Positions 8,618 to 15,983 of a stretch of 64,000 nucleotides of DNA are shown piece by piece; positions within the stretch are counted from its first letter, which is position 1; every line of letters begins with the position of its first letter. The translations under genes and the position numbers were made by a program. The stretch lies in assembly GCA_963617275.1 (NCBI GenBank), contig CAVENX010000012.1:62001-126000 (forward strand). The letters are read 5' to 3'. The notes beneath the pieces were generated by a model. It searched no databases. It worked only from the letters and a program-made list of their open reading frames with translations, and was not told the DNA's origin. This stretch comes from Limivicinus sp963617275 (GTDB taxonomy: Bacteria; Bacillota; Clostridia; Oscillospirales; Oscillospiraceae).

Positions 8618-9334
8618 CTATTTATCATCTTCCAGCATACGATACCCGACGCCAAGTTCATTGATGATGTAGCGTTTTTCGCCGGGCGTCACGCCCATCT
8701 TCTTTCGGATGTTCTTCATGTTGACTTGCAGCTTTTTGACGCTGCCATAATCCGAATATCCCCAAACTGCGCGGATGATTGCAGCATAAGTCAGCACCTT
8801 TCCGGCATGGATAGAGAGATAGGCTATGATGTTGTATTCGGTCTGTGTCAGGTCGATTTCATCCTTGCCGACAAAGACCTGTCTTTTATCATAGTCGATC
8901 AACAAATCTTGAAGCTGGTATTTTCCGCTGGGTGTACTCTCATTTTCTGCTCCCTGCCGATGACTGCGGAGAACGGCACGAATACGGGCCAGCAATTCTT
9001 CTGTACCGAATGGCTTTGTAATATAATCATTTGCGCCCAAATCCAATGCCTCCACCTTGTCTCTTTCGTTGGAACGAGCAGACAGAACAATGATAGGAAC
9101 CGTGTCCGATTTCCGGACTTTCTGAATCAAGTCCAGACCATCCTGATCTGGCAGGCCAAGATCCAGAATGATTAAATCAGGATGGTGTGAAGCATACATC
9201 ATTATCCCAAGCGTACAGGTTTCAGCACAAATCACCTGATAGTCGCTGGTTTCCAGATTTGCTTTGATAAAACTGCGGATGTTGGCTTCATCCTCTACGA
9301 TCAGAATTTTATATTTGTTATTGCTCATCGTCAC
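8618..9334 (-). CDS. Second OmpR/KdpE-family response regulator
   Basis: This 238-residue regulator has a receiver with IVEDE, phospho-Asp in LIILDLGLPDQDG and Lys in ITKPFGTEELLAR, then a winged-helix domain with LTQTEYNIIAYLS and LQVNMKNIRKKMG, ending GVGYRMLEDDK. It shares the KdpE layout with the regulator at 7839 but is clearly a different gene, not a recent copy. It overlaps the upstream kinase gene by 17 bases. The ATG at 9328, two codons in, is an alternative start. The duplicate KdpDE-like systems face each other tail to tail. Confidence 0.9.
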   Translation of the reverse strand: MTMSNNKYKILIVEDEANIRSFIKANLETSDYQVICAETCTLGIMMYASHHPDLIILDLGLPDQDGLDLIQKVRKSDTVPIIVLSARSNERDKVEALDLGANDYITKPFGTEELLARIRAVLRSHRQGAENESTPSGKYQLQDLLIDYDKRQVFVGKDEIDLTQTEYNIIAYLSIHAGKVLTYAAIIRAVWGYSDYGSVKKLQVNMKNIRKKMGVTPGEKRYIINELGVGYRMLEDDK

Positions 9335-10400
9335 ACTCTCTTTCCAGAGAAAAGCAGAATACAGCGCCGCCGCCTATTCTATTTTCTGCGGTGATCTCGC
9401 CGCCGTGGGCTTTGATAATAGCAGCACATACCGATAATCCGATCCCCATATTGCTGCGTGTCCCATCCACCGGTGCGGCGGACTTTTCATAGCATCCGGT
9501 AAAAATTCTGTCCAGCGCTTCCTCCGGAATACCGCAGCCGTTATCAGAAACCTCAAATACCGCCTTGTCCCCCACGAGGGAAACCGACAGTATCAGTTCC
9601 GTCATACCTTTTGCATGAAAAACGGCGTTTTCCAGCAGATTCAGCAATACCTGCTCAATAAGAATGGAATCCATCGGAATATCCACAAAATCATCTGGTA
9701 TTCTTGTGATCACCTTTTGACTCGGATGCTTCTTTGAAAACTTCATGAGAACCGAGTCGATCAGCTCATCCAGAACGGTCGGCGTTTTGACGACCTCGAC
9801 CTTCGCATCGTCGATTCTTGTAACGGACAGCAGATTTTCGACCATACGGATCAGCCATTCACTATCCTCTTGAATTTCACCCAGCAGCTTTAGCTGCTGC
9901 TCTTTTGGCAGCGCATCATACTTGGAAATGAGCGTCGAGGTCGAGCCGTATATTGATGTGAGAGGTGTACGCAGGTCGTGAGAGATTGCCCGCAGCAGAT
10001 TGCCCCGCATTCGCTCTTTTTCGCTTTCTGACCGCAATTTCTCCTGTTCCCTCACACGAAGCATTTCCTGCTCTCTGATACGAATGTTCAGCGTACTGGT
10101 GGAAACAGCGACGATCAGCATAATAACCGCGGAGAAGATGCTTTCCTCCACAAAGAAATCAAAAGCATAGTATGGATAGGTAAACGCAAAATTTACCGCA
10201 AACACGCTGACGATAGCCGAAGTGATACCGTAGAGATACCCGTGCGTTTTCAGCGAAATCAGAAATACGCCGAATACAAAAATCATGGGAACCAGCGTCT
10301 GCGTTGTGAAGATTTTCTGGATCAGAAGATTGACGGTAAAGGCGCAGCAAAAGACAATGACCGAAAACAGAACATCTTTTTGTCGTTGGTGGCTTTTCAT
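9318..10400 (-). CDS. KdpD C-terminal-half-like sensor histidine kinase
   Basis: This 360-residue kinase has four N-terminal membrane helices of DUF4118 type (about 10-105), a charged coiled segment (REQEMLRVREQEKLRSESEK), HisKA with AISHDLRTPLTS and a HATPase domain (NLLENAVFHA, DNGCGIPEEALDRIF, GIGLSVC). It lacks both the UspA and KdpD domains and so is shorter than its partner at 5864. The ATG at 10400 is chosen because GGAGAG lies 7 bases upstream; in-frame codons further upstream lack a site. It transcribes away from the CorC-type gene at 10758 and shares an operon with the regulator at 8618. Confidence 0.9.
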   Translation of the reverse strand: MKSHQRQKDVLFSVIVFCCAFTVNLLIQKIFTTQTLVPMIFVFGVFLISLKTHGYLYGITSAIVSVFAVNFAFTYPYYAFDFFVEESIFSAVIMLIVAVSTSTLNIRIREQEMLRVREQEKLRSESEKERMRGNLLRAISHDLRTPLTSIYGSTSTLISKYDALPKEQQLKLLGEIQEDSEWLIRMVENLLSVTRIDDAKVEVVKTPTVLDELIDSVLMKFSKKHPSQKVITRIPDDFVDIPMDSILIEQVLLNLLENAVFHAKGMTELILSVSLVGDKAVFEVSDNGCGIPEEALDRIFTGCYEKSAAPVDGTRSNMGIGLSVCAAIIKAHGGEITAENRIGGGAVFCFSLERECDDEQ

Positions 10401-10607
10401 AGCGATCTCTCCAAAGGTGCTTTTTAACAATTTTATTATACTCCATGAGAAGAAGCGCATCAAGATTTCAAGCAAAATGATATTGCCCTGCGCCTGTTTC
10501 TTTACCGAATCTACACCGCAGAAATGCTATGATAAGAGTGCGCAAGGCTGTACGTCGTATATGTGGCAAGCGGTCAATAGACGCGCAAGGAAAAGGAGGA
10601 ATCTTTC

Positions 10608-10703
10608 GTGGAATACGACAGTAGCGACGACACCGACAACTGCTCTTATATGGCCTGTTCATATGTGGCATATCTACGCCCTTTGCTGCGGTATAGGGTA
10701 TAG
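10608..10703 (+). CDS. Putative 31-residue Cys/Tyr-rich microprotein upstream of corC-like gene
   Basis: A GTG start 8 bases after a near-perfect AAAGGAGGA site opens a 31-codon frame reading EYDSSDDTDNCSYMACSYVA then YLRPLLRYRV. The acidic N-terminus, two cysteines and Tyr-rich centre are not random-looking, and the ribosome site is among the best in this region. It ends 54 bases before the CNNM/CorC gene. It could be a real small protein or a leader peptide. I do not recognise it and have no homology evidence. Confidence 0.5.
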   Translation: MEYDSSDDTDNCSYMACSYVAYLRPLLRYRV

Positions 10704-10757
10704 GTGTGTCTTTTTTGCATGAAACAATAGTATGGACAGGAAATAAAGGAGTTTTAT

Positions 10758-12008
10758 ATGAATTATTTTGGAAGTATTTTCGCAATGGCGGTCTGCCTTG
10801 CCATGTCTGCCTATTTCAGCGCAACAGAAACGGCATTTTCGTCTTTGAATAAAACACGGCTGAAAGTCCTTGCAGATAACGGAAACAAGAGGGCGGCGCT
10901 GGCACTCAAATTGGCCGGAGACTATGATAAGCTGATCTCTACCATCCTGATTGGAAACAATATCGTAAATATCATGGTTGCGTCCATCGGTACGCTTCTG
11001 TTCGTTGGGATTTATGGCGATATTGGTGCAACAATCTCCACGGTCGTTGTTACGATCGTCGTTCTGATTTTTGGCGAGATCACCCCTAAAAGCATTGCAA
11101 AGGATACTCCTGAACGGTTTGCCTTGTTCAGCGCACCGTTTATCCGCCTTTGGATTTTGGTTTTGACGCCGCTGAATTTTCTCTTTTCCCAGTGGAAAAA
11201 GTTTGTTTCCCGCTTCTTCAAGACGGATGACAACGCAAAAATGTCCCACGAAGAACTGCTTCTTTTCATGGAGGACGTGGAGCAGGACGGCGGCATTGAT
11301 GAAAACGAGGGCGAGCTTTTGCGAAATGCTTTGGAGTTCCGCGAACTGACTGCGGCTGAAATCCTGACGCACCGGATCGAGCTGGAGGCCGTAAATGTCA
11401 ACGAGAGTCATGAGGAAATTGCCATAGCCTTTACACAGTCCCGTTTTTCTCGCCTGCTGGTCTACCGGGATACCATTGATCAGGTCGTTGGCGTTCTTCA
11501 TCAGAAAGACTTCTACATCAACGGCAAGATGACTGATCAGCCCATTGCGGAGATCATGACGGAACCGCTGTTCGTCTATCAACATACAAAAATCCGGGAT
11601 ATTTTGAAAATGCTCCAGCATCAGAAGTCCCACATTGCCGTTGTTGTGGATGATTTTGGCGGGACGCTTGGTATTGTTACAATGGAAGATATTCTGGAAG
11701 AACTGGTTGGTGAGATTTGGGACGAACACGACGAGGTGGAAGAAGATTTTGAAAAGCTGGATGAGAATACCTACCGCGTGGACTGCTCCGTCAGCTTGGA
11801 GGATTTTATGGAATTCTTTGACGTCAAGCTGGAATCGGACAGTGTTTCCGTTGGCGGATGGGTCATGGAGCAACTGAACAGAGTCCCGGTCAAAGGTGAA
11901 TCTTTTCATGTTCAACATCTTGAGATCACGGTTTCTGAGTTGAGCGCGTACAGAGTGTCGTCCATTACCGTCAAGCAATGTGACTCCATTTTGGAATGTG
12001 CGCAATAA
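10758..12008 (+). CDS. CNNM/CorC (HlyC/CorC) family ion-homeostasis protein
   Basis: This 416-residue protein has an N-terminal DUF21/CNNM membrane domain (about 1-190) with SAYFSATETAFSSLNKTRL and FGEITPKSIAKD, a pair of CBS domains (about 200-320, FVYQHTKIRDILKMLQ and VVVDDFGGTLGIVTMEDIL) and a C-terminal CorC_HlyC domain (about 335-416). The family is linked to Mg2+/Co2+ efflux or Na+-coupled divalent ion transport; the old hemolysin label is misleading. AAAGGAG precedes the ATG. The gene is 15 bases before the next transporter gene, with which it forms an operon in the ion-transport cargo. Confidence 0.9.
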   Translation: MNYFGSIFAMAVCLAMSAYFSATETAFSSLNKTRLKVLADNGNKRAALALKLAGDYDKLISTILIGNNIVNIMVASIGTLLFVGIYGDIGATISTVVVTIVVLIFGEITPKSIAKDTPERFALFSAPFIRLWILVLTPLNFLFSQWKKFVSRFFKTDDNAKMSHEELLLFMEDVEQDGGIDENEGELLRNALEFRELTAAEILTHRIELEAVNVNESHEEIAIAFTQSRFSRLLVYRDTIDQVVGVLHQKDFYINGKMTDQPIAEIMTEPLFVYQHTKIRDILKMLQHQKSHIAVVVDDFGGTLGIVTMEDILEELVGEIWDEHDEVEEDFEKLDENTYRVDCSVSLEDFMEFFDVKLESDSVSVGGWVMEQLNRVPVKGESFHVQHLEITVSELSAYRVSSITVKQCDSILECAQ

Positions 12009-12023
12009 CAGCGTGGAGGGGAC

Positions 12024-13211
12024 ATGGCGAAAAAAACACAGGGTACTGACACCAAACGGCACGATATTGCTGCGCCGCCGGAGAACAGGCCGCTCGACAA
12101 AAACATTGTTCGATACATTATTCGCGCATTGCTGCTGATTATTCTTTTTGCTTGGGCTTTAATGAACCTCAATGCCGTGATGAAATTTCTCGGAAAAGTG
12201 ATCTCGCTGTTCTCGCCGTTTCTAATTGGTGGAGGTATCGCTTTTCTAATCAATGTTGTCCTTAACCCACTTGAACGCTGCTGGAATAGAGCGTGCAAAA
12301 AAGCTCCTGCAAAGCTGGCCAGACCCGTTTGCCTCACAATAAGCGCGGTTCTTGTAATTGGAATTTTGTTTGCCGTAGTGTTTATGATGATTCCGAGCCT
12401 GCGGGAATCCGGCGACGAGTTTATTCAGAACATTCCGATGTATGTTGATGAAATTGGGTGCTGGTGGGCAGATACTGTTCACTTTGCAGCAAAGTACAAC
12501 ATCGTTTTGCCGGAATATGCAATCGACTCCGATCTGCTGATTGAGAAAATTACGACCTTTATCAACGACGAAGGCAGCGGAATCATTACAGTAACATGGG
12601 GCGCGGCTACATCCATCCTTTCCGGCTTGGTTGACGTGCTTTTGGCGTTCGTTTTTGCTTTGTATCTGCTGGCAAAAAAAGAAGTGGTTGCAGCCCACTT
12701 AAAAAAGCTGATCACAACGGTGCTTCCACAAACGAGGGCAAAGCGACTTCTGAGCATCGCTTCGCTGACGAATCAAACCTTTACCAACTTTGTCAGCGGA
12801 CAGCTTACCGAGGCTGTCATTATTGGAGTCCTTTGCTTCTTTGGGATGCTGATTCTGAGGATTCCCTATGCTGGTGCCGTTTCCGCATTTGTTGCTGTTA
12901 CCGCGTTAGTGCCGATCTTTGGCGCATGGCTTGGCGGCGGCCTTGGCGCATTTCTGATCCTGTTGGCGGAACCCATCAAAGCGGTGTGGTTCATTGTTTA
13001 TCTGCTGATTCTACAACAGGTAGAGGGCAATCTGATTTATCCAAAAGTTGTTGGAAAATCGGTCGGCCTACCTGGACTGCTTGTGCTAATGGCTGTCACG
13101 ATTGGAGGCGGGGCGTTTGGTGTCTTGGGGATGCTTTTCAGCGTTCCGGTCTGTGCGGTGCTATATAGTCTTTATCTGGAGTTCATGCAGAAATCAGGCA
13201 CCCAGAGTTGA
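12024..13211 (+). CDS. AI-2E/PerM family membrane transporter
   Basis: This 395-residue protein has an N-terminal charged tail, then about eight hydrophobic helices. The signature LVDVLLAFVFALYLLAKKE lies near 200, and the C-terminal half has VTALVPIFGAWLGGGLGAF and a QQVEGNLIYPKVVG segment, all typical of the PerM/YdgG (AI-2E transporter) superfamily. Members export autoinducer-2 or act as Na+/H+ antiporters; the neighbours here (Ktr, CorC) favour an ion role, but the sequence alone does not decide. GGAGGGG is 6 bases before the ATG. Confidence 0.88.
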   Translation: MAKKTQGTDTKRHDIAAPPENRPLDKNIVRYIIRALLLIILFAWALMNLNAVMKFLGKVISLFSPFLIGGGIAFLINVVLNPLERCWNRACKKAPAKLARPVCLTISAVLVIGILFAVVFMMIPSLRESGDEFIQNIPMYVDEIGCWWADTVHFAAKYNIVLPEYAIDSDLLIEKITTFINDEGSGIITVTWGAATSILSGLVDVLLAFVFALYLLAKKEVVAAHLKKLITTVLPQTRAKRLLSIASLTNQTFTNFVSGQLTEAVIIGVLCFFGMLILRIPYAGAVSAFVAVTALVPIFGAWLGGGLGAFLILLAEPIKAVWFIVYLLILQQVEGNLIYPKVVGKSVGLPGLLVLMAVTIGGGAFGVLGMLFSVPVCAVLYSLYLEFMQKSGTQS

Positions 13212-13260
13212 ACCTTTAACGATTTATTGTCTTTGAAAAAAGAAAGAGTACCAGCAAATT

Positions 13261-13386
13261 ATGCAAAAGACAGATTTTATACGCTGCCCTGTCTACGGCA
13301 ATAAAACAAGGGTACAAATTAGAGCAGATACCGAATTGAAAAGATTCCCTTTGTTTTGCCCAAAATGCAGGCAAGAAAGACTTTGA
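13261..13386 (+). CDS. Degenerate cysteine-rich KTR protein (conjugative-element marker)
   Basis: The 41-codon frame reads MQKTDFIRCPVYGNKTRV then LFCPKCRQERL, matching the small cysteine-rich KTR family (PF14205) common in Tn916/Tn1549-like elements, where two CPxC knuckles bind a metal. Here the second Cys of the first knuckle is a Tyr (TAC instead of TGC/TGT) and the reading frame stops about 10 residues early. It is therefore probably a decayed copy. No ribosome site is clear. Confidence 0.6.
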   Translation: MQKTDFIRCPVYGNKTRVQIRADTELKRFPLFCPKCRQERL

Positions 13387-13838
13387 TACTGCAAATATTG
13401 TGCGCATACTGCTCGGCGATATGGAAGTATAAAATTCATCCCAAGGCCTTATTTAACTCCGTAATTTATAATACAGCGCTTTCATCAACTGCCGCATAAT
13501 AAAAAGACAGTTGCGGGAATGCCCTATCAAGCATGAAAGTTCTCCTCTGTCAAATTGGGAGAACTTTCATGCTATTTCATTTTCATCAGAAACTACCTAT
13601 GAGTTTCTGTCTATAAATAAGCCAACAACCTGCTGTTAGTATATGCAGAAAAAGCTCATTTCTTCGACGGGCATAGTCTGGCAAATTTTCGGCATGAACT
13701 AACAGGGGTTGTTTTTTTGGAGCTATTTTTTCCTTGGCTGGCGCTGCCATGCCGGGGAACTTTGTTTTTCATACTTGATTCGTGCGCCTCCAGTTTTGGA
13801 TTTTAGTTTCCAAAATTCAGAACAAGGAGGATCTGCAC
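13387..13838. other. Non-coding gap with a terminator
   Basis: No gene is supported here. The stretch contains the terminator at 13531-13572 and AT-rich sequence that should hold the promoter of the sigma-like gene starting at 13839, whose ribosome site AAGGAGG ends this gap. Confidence 0.5.
13531..13572 (+). terminator. 15-bp stem-loop terminator
   Basis: GCATGAAAGTTCTCC at 13531-13545 pairs perfectly with 13558-13572 around a 12-base loop, followed by TATTTCATTTT. It marks the boundary between the ion-transport cargo with the KTR remnant and the mobilization module. Confidence 0.7.
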
Positions 13839-14252
13839 ATGTCAGATAACTATTACATAACCATTGATAGAGAAAAAGTTTTTGTGTCCGAAGAGGTCTA
13901 TAAAACATATCGGCAGATGAAACGTCAGGAGCGAACTCAGACAGAGAAGGATGCCCGCAACGGGCTCATTAGTTATGAGATGTTCACCACCGAAACTATA
14001 CCGGGAGAGGATTTGCTATGTGATCCATTGCAGTCGAGCGTTGAAGAGACTGCTCTCTATGCCGTCATGTGCTGCAAACTATATATGTGCCTTGACAAAT
14101 TGCCTCCAGAAGAGCGAGAACTCGTAAACAGGATTTATTTTCTTGGCTATTCGCTTCGGCAGTTGTCCGCAGAAACTGGTGTTCCGTATATGACGATACA
14201 GCACCGCAAAGTAAAAATTCTTGCAAAGCTGAAAAAACTTATGGAAAGTTGA
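13839..14252 (+). CDS. Sigma-70 region 4-like regulator of conjugative-element type
   Basis: This 137-residue protein resembles the small sigma factor-like proteins of Firmicutes conjugative elements. The N-terminus reads YYITIDREKVFVSEEVYKTY. The middle is acidic, and the C-terminal 60 residues form a sigma region 4 helix-turn-helix (PPEERELVNRIYFLGYSLRQ and ETGVPYMTIQHRKVKILAKL). Region 2 is missing, so it may not work alone as a sigma factor. AAGGAGG lies 8 bases before the ATG at 13839. It heads the mobilization module and is a candidate regulator of it. Confidence 0.8.
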   Translation: MSDNYYITIDREKVFVSEEVYKTYRQMKRQERTQTEKDARNGLISYEMFTTETIPGEDLLCDPLQSSVEETALYAVMCCKLYMCLDKLPPEERELVNRIYFLGYSLRQLSAETGVPYMTIQHRKVKILAKLKKLMES

Positions 14253-14813
14253 AAAATATTCCGTACAACTGTCGTTTCATTCGCCTATAAGGGGTGAGGG
14301 AATTTTTTCTTGCCGGAGCAAAAATTTTTGACCGTGCAAAATTATAGAGGTGTGTTTTGATGTTTTTGTGAGCTAATAAGTGAAGGGAAAATTATAGTCG
14401 CAAAAGTTTACAAAGAATTTTTTCGATTTGGTTGTAAAAAAGCCTGAAATTATCCCTTATTCTTATGAGGGGAAAAATCTCTTCGTATGCACGGAACCTT
14501 GAAAATTGAATACCCATCGCCAGAGATGATACTCACCGGGGAAGTAACGCAATGAAGCGACGTTGAGCGTGCCAAGGATGACGCAAAACGCTGTGTTGGT
14601 CAAGCAAGGCCGCAGGGCAGGAACGGCTATGGCGTATGGCAGAAAAAGCAGGAAGAAGGTGGTCGAAAGAAAAATGTATGCTGCCAAACTGCTGCAACGG
14701 TTCAGCGGCACGCTGCGTTTCGGAAAACGCAGATTCCATCTGCGAGCAAGTCTAACAGAGAGGCTTCCGAAACACAAGATAATTTTTTTCTGAATTTTTG
14801 TAGGAGGTTGAAT
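14253..14813. other. Non-coding stretch ahead of the winged-helix gene
   Basis: This 560-bp stretch has a poly-purine/T-rich first half, then a block around 14485-14560 with GAACCTTGAAAATTGAAT, a type of sequence I associate with the leader regions of Clostridia mobile elements. An arginine/lysine-rich open frame (14563-14793) uses a TTG start without a ribosome site, and I do not call it. No tRNA or recognisable riboswitch is seen. Confidence 0.4.
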
Positions 14814-15227
14814 GTGAGAAAGAAAAAATTGCATCGAGAACCCGTAAAAAATTATTTTCCTCTGCCGAATTGTATCTACCAGCTTGGATTGTCAGCTGGA
14901 GCGATTGCCGTCTACGGTTATCTGTTTTACATAGAGAACCGTGAAACTTATCAGTGTCACGCAAGCTATGCAACCATAGGCAATGCAGTCGGAATGAGCC
15001 GCAACACTGTGCGCAAGTATGTGCAGGAGCTTGAACGGCGGGGGCTCATACTTACAGAGCGCACAACGATCATCACGCAAGACGGTCGAACACAAAACGG
15101 AAGTCTGCTCTATACGATCCTGCCGATACAGTTAGTCATAGAGCAATTCTATCAGGAGCAGCTCAATGCTGTGGACATTGCACGAGAGCGGCAACGCATT
15201 GAAAGACTCATGGCACAGGGTAGCTAA
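14814..15227 (+). CDS. Winged-helix replication/regulatory protein of mobile element
   Basis: This 137-residue basic protein has a winged helix-turn-helix in residues about 10-85: YFPLPNCIYQLGLSAGAIAVYG, then YATIGNAVGMSRNTVRKYVQ and ELERRGLILTERT. This is the fold of plasmid/ICE replication-initiator N-termini and GntR-like regulators. The start is taken as GTG at 14814, 6 bases after AGGAGG (14802-14807); a TTG directly abutting the site cannot be used. It precedes the probable oriT region and relaxase genes, which supports a role in element replication or control. Confidence 0.75.
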   Translation: MRKKKLHREPVKNYFPLPNCIYQLGLSAGAIAVYGYLFYIENRETYQCHASYATIGNAVGMSRNTVRKYVQELERRGLILTERTTIITQDGRTQNGSLLYTILPIQLVIEQFYQEQLNAVDIARERQRIERLMAQGS

Positions 15228-15539
15228 CAATAATCCTGCCTGTGTCCGCACGTGAGGCGCTGTGCGCGCTTTTACGGAGGCAGGTGGGCGTGGATACCCC
15301 GGCAGCAAAACCCGCGGTGTTTGTGGGCGTTTTCGCGGCATTTTCGTTCGGGTGCGCCTCGTTCGAAAATGGCACTATGATAAAGGGAGGTACACCCAAG
15401 GGCGCACCTCCCTCCCACAAAGCCCCGCAACGCGGGTCTTTTTCGCCGTTCGGGCAAGGTACACATTTTCAAGAAACTTAAAATTTCAGGTGAACGCGGG
15501 GCCGCGAAACGCCCTTGTTTCAAGGAATTCGGCGGTTCT
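15228..15539 (+). other. Probable oriT / relaxosome region
   Basis: This 312-bp GC-rich stretch between the winged-helix gene and the relaxosome genes has nested inverted repeats: GGTGCGCC (15351-15358) with GGCGCACC (15401-15408), and GGGAGGT (15385-15391) with ACCTCCC (15406-15412). A GCCCCGC..GCGGG hairpin follows near 15424. Overlapping open frames in it have no ribosome sites. Position directly upstream of an RHH protein and relaxase plus this symmetry suggest the origin of transfer, but no nick site is identified. Confidence 0.5.
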
Positions 15540-15983
15540 TTGCGTTCGTGGAGGGAGGTAGTAGAAATAAGCACAGAAAACGTAAAACGCATAGCTGTCT
15601 GGCTCAAGCCGGAGTTGTTATCACGCATGGACGGATGGCTTGAGACTGCCAATTGCAAAAACAGAAGTGAGTTCATCAGCAAGGCACTCAGATTTTACAT
15701 GGGCTACCTTGCAACAGACGACGTTAGTTCATACGTCTGTGAATCTGTCTCGCAAAACATTCGCGGGATTCTGGCGGAGAACGCAAACAGGATCTCGAAG
15801 CTCATGTTCAAATGGAGTGTAGAGCTGAACATGATGATGCACATAGTCGCGGCGCACTTCAAGGATGACGTCTCTGACCTGCGTGCTCTGCGCGGGTATT
15901 CTGCGGACGAGGTCAAACGTACATACGGAAATATTTCTTTCGATACTGCTCTGGATATTCAGCGCGGCAACTCTGATGATTGA
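15540..15983 (+). CDS. Ribbon-helix-helix relaxosome accessory protein
   Basis: The product (up to 147 residues) has an N-terminal ribbon-helix-helix: NVKRIAVWLKPELLSRMDGW then CKNRSEFISKALRFYMGYL, followed by a helical domain. Such CopG-like proteins bind oriT and help the relaxase. The stop overlaps the relaxase ATG by one base (TGATG). The start is uncertain. The only standard in-frame initiator is a TTG at 15540 upstream of the strong GGAGGGAGG site (15549-15557). After that site only GTA and ATA codons occur, so an ATA start at 15567 is possible. Confidence 0.8.
   Translation: MRSWREVVEISTENVKRIAVWLKPELLSRMDGWLETANCKNRSEFISKALRFYMGYLATDDVSSYVCESVSQNIRGILAENANRISKLMFKWSVELNMMMHIVAAHFKDDVSDLRALRGYSADEVKRTYGNISFDTALDIQRGNSDD

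Noticed and set aside
10441..10757. Possible Mg2+/Mn2+ riboswitch ahead of the CorC-type gene
   Set aside because: I could not match M-box or yybP-ykoY core motifs; the stretch instead holds a short frame with its own ribosome site.
10674..12062. Long open frame antisense to the CorC-type gene (462 codons)
   Set aside because: It is the mirror of a well-supported CNNM/CorC gene, has no ribosome site and no recognisable domain.
14563..14793. 76-codon Arg/Lys-rich frame before the winged-helix gene
   Set aside because: TTG start without ribosome site and composition typical of read-through of structured DNA.
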